NCBI GenBank assembly: GCA_944388245.1
Contig: CALXIA010000007.1
Coordinates: forward strand, 1-64,000
DNA from: an uncultured Gemmiger sp.
GTDB taxonomy: Bacteria > Bacillota > Clostridia > Oscillospirales > Ruminococcaceae
Direction: 5' to 3'
Length of the DNA stretch: 64,000 nt
Below the pieces are notes generated by a model that worked only from the letters and a program-made list of their open reading frames with translations, did no database searches and was not told where the DNA came from. Shown piece by piece: positions 53,790 to 64,000 of this stretch (position 1 is its first letter; the number at the start of each line of letters is the position of its first letter). Both the position numbers and the translations under genes were made by a program.

Positions 53790-55451
53790 TCACAGATAGA
53801 TGGTGTACACCGGCCCGATGAACCAGTGCTGGAACAGCAGCACCGCCCCCAGCACCGCCGCGCCGCCGGTGGTGACCAGGGCCACGTTCAGCGGTTTGCC
53901 GGCGCCGGCCAGCCTGGGCTCCAGCACATGGCTCAGCAGCGCCGCCACCAGCACCAGCAGCATCAGGAACACCGGCAGGAAATACCGGGCCTGCAGCCCG
54001 ATCACCCGCACCATCCCCACGGGGGTGTAGGTGATGTACATGGCGGTCATGGCGCCGGCGATGTACACCACCCCCAGCGCTCCCAGCCCGGCGGCGGGCA
54101 GCGGGCGCAGGCTGCTCTTTTCATGCACCGACAGCGCCGCGCAGAACAGCAGCACCGCCGGGCACAGGATGTTCAGCAGCGGGATGGGCAGGTCCAGCGA
54201 CCCGAACACCCCCAGCTGCCCGATAAAGAACTGGTTCTCGTACAGGGTGCCGAGCAGCACCGCGATATACCGCAGCGGGTTGGAGAGGATAAAGACCAGC
54301 TGGGGCAGCTGGTCCACCCCCTCGATCATCCGCTGGATCTCCCCGTAGTTGGACCGGAAGGCCACCCCGTACCACTCGATGAACCGGGTGACCAGCAGCG
54401 CCGCGGCCAGGCCGGCCAGCGCCACCTGCCATTTTTTGCAGCGGGTCTTCCAGGCCCGGCGGGGCAAAATCAGCGGCAGCACCACCCACAAAAGGTTCAG
54501 ATAGGGCTTGGCCACGTTCATGAGCACAAACGCCGCGAAAAAGGCGTACACGTCCCTGTCCCGGATCTCGTCCCGGCAGTAGTAGCTGGCCACCAGGTAG
54601 TAGAAGCCCAGCAGGGTGGCGTCGTAACTCAAAGAGGCCGCCATATACAAACTCAGCGGCAGCAGCATCACGCCCAGGAACACCGGCTGGTACCGCCGGC
54701 AGCCCCGCAGCGCCAGCCAGCACAGCAGGGTGTAGCAGGCCAGGTTGGCCAGCCGCCCGGCATACAGGCAGCCCAGCGCCCCCAGCCCGAACAGCCGGGC
54801 CAGCGCCATGCCCAGCGCCTGGGGCACAAAGGGCAGGATCATCAGGCTGATGGGCTCGGTGACCTGCTCCTTCGCGGGCTCGCCGCTCAGATATTGGGCA
54901 AAACTGTCCGCGATGGAGAGCACCCTGCCATCCTGCCCCCACTGTTTCAGCGCGTGGCCGGAGGAGTCGTAGGGGGCCTCGGCCCCCTGGGCGTTCTTGC
55001 CCCAGCCCACGCTGGTGTGGGCGTTGACCCACGCCCCCGGAAAAGCCTCCAGCAGCCGGTCCACGTCCTCGGGGTAGCCCCGGTCGGCGTCAAAGTCCAG
55101 CCGGCCCAGGCTGATGGCGTAGCTGCGCAGGTAGTGGTCGGTCTCGTCGGGGGCCTGGAGCGGCGGGTTGGCAAAGCAGAACAGCGCCCCGCACACAAAG
55201 ATGCAGACGGCGGCCCGCCCGGCAAAGCTGCGGCCCAGCCGAACCGTCAGGAACGCCGCCAGGTAGAGCGCCCAGGCCACCGCGCAGGCCAGCAGGGTGA
55301 ACCGGCCGGCGGGCATCCGGTCGAAGGAGTAGAACACCCGCCAGTAGTACACCAGCCCCGCCGCCAGCGCCGTGACCGGCACAAGGCCCAGCAGCCAGAC
55401 GGCCCAGGCGGGCAGCCGGGGCAGCCGGCGCAAAAAAGTCCGTTCGTTCAT
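53790..55451 (-). CDS. DUF2142 membrane protein (GT-C superfamily)
   Basis: 553 aa, about twelve spans. The DUF2142 hallmark is PPLQAPDETDHYLRSYAIS (Asp102, Glu103), the likely catalytic acidic pair. A large outside loop follows (about 120-190). DUF2142 proteins occur in cell-wall polysaccharide clusters and are predicted sugar transferases. It follows legB and precedes the paired GT-C modules. Confidence 0.88.
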   Translation of the reverse strand: MNERTFLRRLPRLPAWAVWLLGLVPVTALAAGLVYYWRVFYSFDRMPAGRFTLLACAVAWALYLAAFLTVRLGRSFAGRAAVCIFVCGALFCFANPPLQAPDETDHYLRSYAISLGRLDFDADRGYPEDVDRLLEAFPGAWVNAHTSVGWGKNAQGAEAPYDSSGHALKQWGQDGRVLSIADSFAQYLSGEPAKEQVTEPISLMILPFVPQALGMALARLFGLGALGCLYAGRLANLACYTLLCWLALRGCRRYQPVFLGVMLLPLSLYMAASLSYDATLLGFYYLVASYYCRDEIRDRDVYAFFAAFVLMNVAKPYLNLLWVVLPLILPRRAWKTRCKKWQVALAGLAAALLVTRFIEWYGVAFRSNYGEIQRMIEGVDQLPQLVFILSNPLRYIAVLLGTLYENQFFIGQLGVFGSLDLPIPLLNILCPAVLLFCAALSVHEKSSLRPLPAAGLGALGVVYIAGAMTAMYITYTPVGMVRVIGLQARYFLPVFLMLLVLVAALLSHVLEPRLAGAGKPLNVALVTTGGAAVLGAVLLFQHWFIGPVYTIYL

Positions 55452-55516
55452 GAAGACCTCGCAAAACAGGCGCGGGCCCGGCGCTTTGCGAAAAAGCCCG
55501 GGCCCTGCCGGAAGAT

Positions 55517-56500
55517 TTACAGGCTGTACACCCCGGGCTTGTAGCTGTCCATGTGGGTGCGCAAAAACTCGATGGTGGCCGCCAGGCCCTGCTCAAAGGT
55601 ATACTGCGGGGCCCAGCCGGTCATGGCGCGCAGCTTGTCGGCGCAGCCCAGCAGCCGGTTGACCTCGCTCTTCTCCGGGCGCAGGCGCTGCTCGTCGCAG
55701 ACGATGCGGGCCTCGGGGTTGATCTGGCGGATCAGCTCGTTGGCCAGATCCCCGATGGAGTGCTCCTGCCCGGTGGCGATGTTGACCTCCTGGCCCACCG
55801 CGGCGGGGCAGTCCGCCAGGGCCATAAAGCCGGCGGCGGTGTCCTTGACATAGTTGAAGTCCCGGGTGGGGGTCAGGCTGCCCAGCTTGATCTCGGTCTG
55901 GCCGCTGAGCAGCTGGGTGATGATGGTGGGGATGACCGCCCGGCCGCTCTGGCGGGGGCCGTAGGTGTTGAAGGGCCGCACGATGGTGACCGGCAGGTCA
56001 AAGCTGCGGTAGAAGCTCTCGGCCAGCCGGTCGGCGCCGATCTTGGTGGCGGAGTAGGGGCTCTGGCCCTGGAAGGGGTGGTTCTCGTCGATGGGCACAT
56101 ACCGGGCGGTGCCGTACACCTCGCTGGTGCTGGTCACCAGCAGCCGGCCGGTGCCCACCTGGCGGGCGGCGTTGAGCACGTTCAGGGTGCCCTTGATGTT
56201 GGTGTCCACATAGCTGTCCGGGCTGTGGTAGCTGAAGGGGATGGCGATCAGCGCCGCCAGATGGTAGACGATCTCCTGGCCCTCCATGGCGGTGCGCACC
56301 CCGTTGGGGTCCCGGATGTCCCCCATGAAGACCTCGATCTCGTTCTTGACGGCCGGCTCCAGGCTGTCCAGCCAGCCCCAGCTGCCGAAGGAATTGTAGT
56401 AGCAGAACGCCTTGACCCGCTCGCCTTTCTTTACCAGCTCCTCGGTCAGGTGGCTGCCGATAAAGCCGTCCGCGCCGGTGACCATGACGGTACGCGCCAT
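55517..56500 (-). CDS. legB: NAD-dependent 4,6-dehydratase (LegB family)
   Basis: 327 aa from the ATG at 56500 (AAAGG 9 bases upstream; an ATG three codons earlier touches the RBS). Extended SDR: VTGADGFIGSHLTEEL binds NAD, VTSTSEVYG carries the catalytic Thr/Ser-Glu and YSATK (Tyr149, Lys153) the base. Residues such as AFCYYNSFGSWGWLD are typical of LegB, which makes the 4-keto-6-deoxy derivative of GDP- or UDP-GlcNAc. First gene of the 17-kb operon. Confidence 0.9.
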   Translation of the reverse strand: MARTVMVTGADGFIGSHLTEELVKKGERVKAFCYYNSFGSWGWLDSLEPAVKNEIEVFMGDIRDPNGVRTAMEGQEIVYHLAALIAIPFSYHSPDSYVDTNIKGTLNVLNAARQVGTGRLLVTSTSEVYGTARYVPIDENHPFQGQSPYSATKIGADRLAESFYRSFDLPVTIVRPFNTYGPRQSGRAVIPTIITQLLSGQTEIKLGSLTPTRDFNYVKDTAAGFMALADCPAAVGQEVNIATGQEHSIGDLANELIRQINPEARIVCDEQRLRPEKSEVNRLLGCADKLRAMTGWAPQYTFEQGLAATIEFLRTHMDSYKPGVYSL

Positions 56501-56572
56501 ATTGTCCATCCTTTCTGCCCGCGCAGCGCGCGGGCGGCCCCGACTGGCGGCGGGGCGCAATTTTCTTTGTAT

Positions 56573-56601
56573 AGTATACCGTAAAAGGCCGCAAACTTCA
56601 A
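56573..56601 (-). promoter_or_regulatory. Promoter of the legB operon
   Basis: On the minus strand TTGAAG (56596-56601), 17-base spacer, TATACT (56573-56578). Leader of about 65 bases. Confidence 0.75.
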
Positions 56602-56631
56602 CACGAACCCGCAACCCCGCGCCGGCAAAGC

Positions 56632-56670
56632 AAAAGGGCTCTCCCCCGCCGGCGGCGATGGGAAAGCCCG
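56632..56670 (-). terminator. Terminator of the tetR-family gene
   Basis: On the minus strand GGGCTTTCCC and GGGGGAGAGCCC form an imperfect stem followed by TTTTG. Confidence 0.6.
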
Positions 56671-56680
56671 GAACCCGGAA

Positions 56681-57253
56681 TCAGCCCCGCAGCCCGGCCA
56701 GGCTGATGGGGAAAAAGCGGCGCACCATATCCACCAGATCGTAGCCGCCGTCCCGCTTGGCCCAGTCGCTGCAGAAGCCCCGCAGCACCACCATGGTGTA
56801 GCGGGCGCACTCCCGTGCGGAATAGGGGTTCACAAACTGGCCCTTGGCCTTGCCCCGCTCAAAGATGGCGGTGAGCATCTGGCTGATGGGGCGCCGGTCG
56901 CTGATCAGCTGGCCGCCCTCCGGCTGCAGGGGCAGCGTCATGAAACAGCGGGTGGCCGCCACGCCGGTCTGCACGCAGTAGCCGGCGTAACTCCCGGCAA
57001 ACAAGAGCAGGTTGGCGGCCTCATCCTCGGTGAAACAGGGCTGGACCCGCTGCTCAAAATACTCGTCCACCCGCTCGTAGAGCATCCGGTGCAGCTCGTA
57101 TTTTTCGGGAAAATAATGGTAGAAGGCGCCGGTGGAGACCCCGAGTTTTCCGCACAGGTAGCGCACCCGCAGCGCCTCATAGCCCTCCTCGTCGATCAAC
57201 TGGTAGATCTGTTTCAACAGGGCGCTGCGCCGCGCCTGGTACTTGTCGGTCAT
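56681..57253 (-). CDS. TetR-family transcriptional regulator
   Basis: 190 aa from the ATG at 57253 (GGAGGGGG upstream). The N-terminal HTH reads LCGKLGVSTGAFYHYFPEKYEL, the TetR signature, with an all-helical ligand domain after it. It is divergent from the ATP synthase operon. Target and ligand unknown; regulation of its own gene is the default guess. Confidence 0.9.
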   Translation of the reverse strand: MTDKYQARRSALLKQIYQLIDEEGYEALRVRYLCGKLGVSTGAFYHYFPEKYELHRMLYERVDEYFEQRVQPCFTEDEAANLLLFAGSYAGYCVQTGVAATRCFMTLPLQPEGGQLISDRRPISQMLTAIFERGKAKGQFVNPYSARECARYTMVVLRGFCSDWAKRDGGYDLVDMVRRFFPISLAGLRG

Positions 57254-57309
57254 CGTGAGCCCCCTCCTTTCCGCCGCCCCGGGCTCGTTCGGCCGGGCGG
57301 GCAGGATAG

Positions 57310-57338
57310 ATTGTAGCGGATTTTGGCAAAAATGTAAA
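57310..57338 (-). promoter_or_regulatory. Promoter of the tetR-family gene
   Basis: On the minus strand TTTACA (57333-57338), 17-base spacer, TACAAT (57310-57315). The 322-base gap to the atp operon also holds a long GC-rich hairpin (about 57373-57416) and an AT-rich stretch before the atp promoter. Confidence 0.7.
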
Positions 57339-57490
57339 GCGACGAGGCCGGTTTTTTGTTTCACCTGCCAACCGTCGCCGGCCGCGCCCACCGGAACGGC
57401 CGGCGCGGCCCGGCGTGAAAAAGTTATTTTTTTGTCACAAAAGGATACAACTTTTCTCCAATTTTTTGCGTAAATTTGCAAGAATTTTTA

Positions 57491-57556
57491 TTGTTCTCTC
57501 GCAGGAAATTTGCTATACTAGGGGCAACACTTTTTGCGGCGCGCCGGTGCGCCGCG
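57491..57556 (+). promoter_or_regulatory. atp operon promoter and leader hairpin
   Basis: TTGTTC-17-TATACT (57491-57496, 57514-57519) with extended -10 TGC. The leader holds GCGGCGC-GCCGGT-GCGCCGC (57537-57556), a 7-bp stem ending three bases before the RBS. Confidence 0.75.
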
Positions 57557-57575
57557 GGAAGGAGGCAGACCTGTT

Positions 57576-57839
57576 TTGAAACCCATGATGGAACTGGTAC
57601 GCGGCCTGACCTGGTTCACCCAGCTGGGCATCTCGCTGGTCGTGCCGGTTCTGCTTTTTGTGGGCGGCGCGGCCTGGCTGCAGCAGCACCTGGGCGCGCC
57701 CGGCTGGATCATGATCCCGGCCTTTGTGCTGGGGTTTGGCACCGCCGGGGCCACCGCCCGCAAATTCTACCGGGATGCCTGCCGCAAGGCAAACCGCTCC
57801 GCGGGCAAAGCCCCCAAGAGTTTCAACCGGCATCTTTGA
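57576..57839 (+). CDS. atpZ: AtpZ/AtpI-family small membrane protein
   Basis: 87 aa from a TTG start at 57576, chosen because AAGGAGG (57559-57565) lies 10 bases away; the next ATG, at 57585, is 19 bases away. Two spans with LTWFTQLGISLVVPVLLFVG and the tail ARKFYRDACRKAN. AtpZ proteins are found at the head of ATP synthase operons and are linked to assembly or Mg/Ca transport together with AtpI. Confidence 0.85.
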   Translation: MKPMMELVRGLTWFTQLGISLVVPVLLFVGGAAWLQQHLGAPGWIMIPAFVLGFGTAGATARKFYRDACRKANRSAGKAPKSFNRHL

Positions 57840-57863
57840 TCCGAGAGGAAAGGAGTGTAGTCT

Positions 57864-58289
57864 ATGCATCTGCGGCCGGACGTAAAGCGGGAGCTGCGCC
57901 ACATCGGCGTCGGGTGTGCCGTGGGCGCGGTGGTGCTGAGCGCCGGGTGGGGCGCGCTGGCCGCCGCGGGCGCCGGGATCCCCTTCGGCTGGCCGGTGCC
58001 GCTGAGCGCGGCGCTGGGCGCGGGGGCGGCCTGGCTGAACTTTTTCGGCCTGGCGATCACCCTGCAAAAAGCCATGCACTGCGAGAGTGAGACCGGCCGG
58101 CGCAACCTGCTGCGCATGTCCGATATCTACCGCAAGCTGGCGCTGGGGGTGTTCCTTGTGGCCATGGTCCTGATCCCGGTCTTCAACTGGGTGGCGGCGG
58201 CGATCCCGCTTTTGTTCCCCCAGCTGACCATCTTCGCGATGTACGCCTTCGGGCGCAAACCCCAAAACAGCGGCAAGGGAGGTGAATAA
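57864..58289 (+). CDS. atpI: ATP synthase subunit I
   Basis: 141 aa, four spans, with RKLALGVFLVAMVLIPVFNW near span 3. AtpI assists assembly of the c ring. It follows atpZ by 24 bases with AGAGGAAAGGAG as RBS. Confidence 0.85.
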   Translation: MHLRPDVKRELRHIGVGCAVGAVVLSAGWGALAAAGAGIPFGWPVPLSAALGAGAAWLNFFGLAITLQKAMHCESETGRRNLLRMSDIYRKLALGVFLVAMVLIPVFNWVAAAIPLLFPQLTIFAMYAFGRKPQNSGKGGE

Positions 58290-58297
58290 TAGCAGCT

Positions 58298-59044
58298 ATG
58301 GATGTGAGTATCAACGGCGCACCGATCTATACCATCCCCATCGGCGGCGGCATCCCCATCTCCGCCACCATCGTCAGCAGCTGGATCGTGATGCTTGTGA
58401 TCACCGGGCTGTGCATCTGGCTCACCCGGGACCTGAAGGTCACCGGCATCTCCCGGCGGCAGGCGGCGGCGGAATTTCTGGTCAACACCGCCACCAACTT
58501 TGTCCGGGGCAACATGGGGGTGCGGTTTGACGCCTTCATCCCCTTTGTGGCGGCCCTGTTCGCCACCAGCCTGGTGAGCAACCTGATCAGCCTGGTGGGC
58601 ATCTGGAGCCCCACGGCGGACCTTTCCACCGAGGCGGCCTGGGCGGTGATGGTGTTCTTTTTGATCACCCGCGCCAAGATCCGTTCCGGCGGCCTGGGCG
58701 GCTATCTGAAGGGCTTTACCGAGCCGATCTTCGTGCTCACCCCCTTCAACATCCTGTCCGAGATCGCCACCCCCATCAGCATGGCCTGCCGTCACTTCGG
58801 CAACATTCTGTCCGGCACGGTCATCAGCACCCTGCTCTACGCGGCGCTGGCGCTGGCCAGCCACGCGCTGCTGGGCTGGCTGCCCGGCGTGCTGGGCCAG
58901 GTGCTGGGGGCCATCCCCATCCTGTCGGTGGGCATCCCGGCCATCACCGGGCTGTACTTCGACTGGTTCTCCGGTTTCATGCAGGCGTTTATCTTCTGCA
59001 TGCTGACCACCCTGTATATCGCCAACGCCGCCGGGGAGGAATAA
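58298..59044 (+). CDS. atpB: F0 ATP synthase subunit a
   Basis: 248 aa. Forms the stator ion half-channels. The essential arginine is in SMACRHFGNILSG (usually SxxxRLFGN) and the last spans FDWFSGFMQAFIFCMLTTLYI match the family. GGGAGGTGA lies upstream. Short form without the long N-terminal extension of some bacteria. Confidence 0.95.
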   Translation: MDVSINGAPIYTIPIGGGIPISATIVSSWIVMLVITGLCIWLTRDLKVTGISRRQAAAEFLVNTATNFVRGNMGVRFDAFIPFVAALFATSLVSNLISLVGIWSPTADLSTEAAWAVMVFFLITRAKIRSGGLGGYLKGFTEPIFVLTPFNILSEIATPISMACRHFGNILSGTVISTLLYAALALASHALLGWLPGVLGQVLGAIPILSVGIPAITGLYFDWFSGFMQAFIFCMLTTLYIANAAGEE

Positions 59045-59094
59045 GCCCCGGCCGCGGCGCAAACCCCCAATCTGACAAAAACTACATTGTTTAG

Positions 59095-59385
<291 letters not shown>

Positions 59386-59425
59386 TCGCCCCATACCATT
59401 TTGAACAAGGAGGCGTGACAATCAG

Positions 59426-59926
59426 ATGTTTCAGCAACTGGTAACCATCGTACCCTGGAACTTTGTCGCGGCCATCTGCAACCTGCTGATCCAGATGTGG
59501 CTGATCAAGAAGTTCTTGTTCAAGCCGGTGCAGAAGGTGCTGGCCCAGCGCCAGCAGCTTGCCGACGCCCAGATCGTGGACGCCGAGGCCGCCCGCGCAG
59601 ACGCCGAGGCCATGCGCGCCGACTATGAGCAGCGCCTGGCCGCCGCCAAGGAAGAGGCGGCCGCCCTGGTGCAGAGCGCTACCCGCACCGCCCAGCTGCG
59701 CAGCGAGGAGATCCTGCGTCAGGCCCAGGCGGACGCGGTGGAGATCAAGAACAAAGCCGACGCGGACATCGCCCAGCAGCGCAAGAAGGCCATCAATGAG
59801 GTCAAGGACGAGATCGGCGGCATCGCCATGGACATCGCGTCCAAGGTGGTGGAGCGGGAGATCGACCCCAAGGCCCATCAGGACCTGATCGACGAGTTTA
59901 TCCGGAATGTGGGTGACGCGTCATGA
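59426..59926 (+). CDS. atpF: F0 ATP synthase subunit b
   Basis: 166 aa. One N-terminal span (FVAAICNLLIQMWLIKKFLF) followed by a long charged helix (about 35-150) that makes the peripheral stalk. It overlaps atpH by four bases (ATGA). Confidence 0.95.
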   Translation: MFQQLVTIVPWNFVAAICNLLIQMWLIKKFLFKPVQKVLAQRQQLADAQIVDAEAARADAEAMRADYEQRLAAAKEEAAALVQSATRTAQLRSEEILRQAQADAVEIKNKADADIAQQRKKAINEVKDEIGGIAMDIASKVVEREIDPKAHQDLIDEFIRNVGDAS

Positions 59927-60462
59927 ACGATGTGGGCAAGACGTACGGCGGCGCGCTGTTTGAGCTGTGCGCCGAGGAGAGCCGCGACGAGGCGGTGCGC
60001 GGCCAGCTGCGCCAGGTGACCGACCTGATGCGGGATAATCCCGACTACGAAAAGCTGCTGTGCACCCCGAACATTCCCAAAAAAGAGCGCTGCGACCTGC
60101 TGGACCAGGCGCTGCGCGGGCAGGTGGACCCCTACCTGCTGAATTTCCTGAAAATTTTGTGCGAAAACGGCACATTGCGGCAGCTGAGCGCCTGCGAGAA
60201 GGAGTTCAGCGCCCGGTACAACGCGGCGCGGGGCATCCTGCCCGCCAGGGCCGTGAGCGCGGTGCCCCTGACCGGGGACGCCGCCGCCCGCCTGAAAGCC
60301 CGGCTGGAGAGCCTGACCGGCAAGACGGTGGAGCTCACCTGCGCGGTGGACCCGACCTGCCTGGGCGGGATCCGGCTGGAGATGGACGGGGTGCGCTTTG
60401 ACGGCACGGTGGAGGGCCGGCTGGCCCGGCTGCGGCGCGATCTGGAGAATATCGTATTGTAA
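59923..60462 (+). CDS. atpH: F1 ATP synthase subunit delta
   Basis: 179 aa. Links F1 to the b stalk. N-terminal helical bundle from GKTYGGALFELCAEES, C-terminal CAVDPTCLGGIRLEMDGVRF and the end ARLRRDLENIVL are typical of OSCP/delta. Confidence 0.94.
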   Translation: MNDVGKTYGGALFELCAEESRDEAVRGQLRQVTDLMRDNPDYEKLLCTPNIPKKERCDLLDQALRGQVDPYLLNFLKILCENGTLRQLSACEKEFSARYNAARGILPARAVSAVPLTGDAAARLKARLESLTGKTVELTCAVDPTCLGGIRLEMDGVRFDGTVEGRLARLRRDLENIVL

Positions 60463-61989
<1,527 letters not shown>

Positions 61990-62004
61990 GGAGGGATCGG
62001 ACGC

Positions 62005-64000
<1,996 letters not shown>

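Overview
The window reads as a chromosomal segment of a GC-rich, anaerobic, Gram-positive gut clostridium, most likely Oscillospiraceae/Ruminococcaceae (Faecalibacterium, Gemmiger or Subdoligranulum-like). Grounds: high-GC genes with strong AAGGAGG-type ribosome binding sites and AT-rich SigA promoters (TTGACA/TTGCTT-17-TATAAT), a cysteine T-box, an IspH-RpsA fusion, a PPi-type phosphofructokinase, an ECF vitamin S component, and the gene order yqhQ-prmC-recA-recX-rimO-pgsA. The genus is inference. I see no phage, IS, CRISPR, tRNA or rRNA.

Region by region. 0-14 kb is a mosaic of short units separated by good terminators: a small envelope operon on the minus strand led by a damaged Ser/Thr kinase with TPRs; an SPFH/Band-7 plus ribbon-helix-helix pair with an operator-like promoter; a MocR/PdxR regulator divergent from an ECF S component; a low-Mr phosphatase; an isolated lower-GC GT11 fucosyltransferase-like gene; a DUF4349 lipoprotein divergent from PPi-PFK; and a double-module GT-C glycosyltransferase. 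14-28 kb is mostly housekeeping on the minus strand: Amt-PII fusion, cysS with Cys T-box, pgsA, rimO, recX, recA, prmC, yqhQ, a WalK/ResE-like two-component system with a lipoprotein, a ZIP metal transporter, and GtrA with a 51-aa membrane protein.

28-56.5 kb is a large envelope-glycan region on the minus strand. An upstream operon (promoter about 56.6 kb, terminator about 39.05 kb) carries a legionaminic/nonulosonic-acid-type pathway (legB, legC, ptmE-like GDP-sugar synthesis, legG, legI, legF), two Gfo/Idh oxidoreductases, a DUF2142 GT-C, two tandem pairs of large GT-C membrane protein plus small membrane-anchored partner, a split ThrE exporter and a sugar epimerase. A second operon (promoter about 38.9 kb) encodes a sugar isomerase, two GT2 enzymes, an FAD oxidoreductase with a four-cysteine motif and another GT-C, and runs by overlapping genes into HI0933-family oxidoreductase, cmk, plsC and ispH-rpsA. 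No LegH acetyltransferase, flippase, polymerase or ligase is visible.

56.6-64 kb holds a TetR regulator divergent from an F-type ATP synthase operon (atpZ, atpI, B, E, F, H, A, G, D), which the window edge cuts inside atpD. Subunit c carries a two-carboxylate Na+-type ion site. The most notable observations are the tandem GT-C/partner modules inside a nonulosonate operon, the lesions in the kinase gene, the GATAT palindromes before the SPFH-RHH pair, and a promoter firing straight into a 20-bp hairpin upstream of amt.
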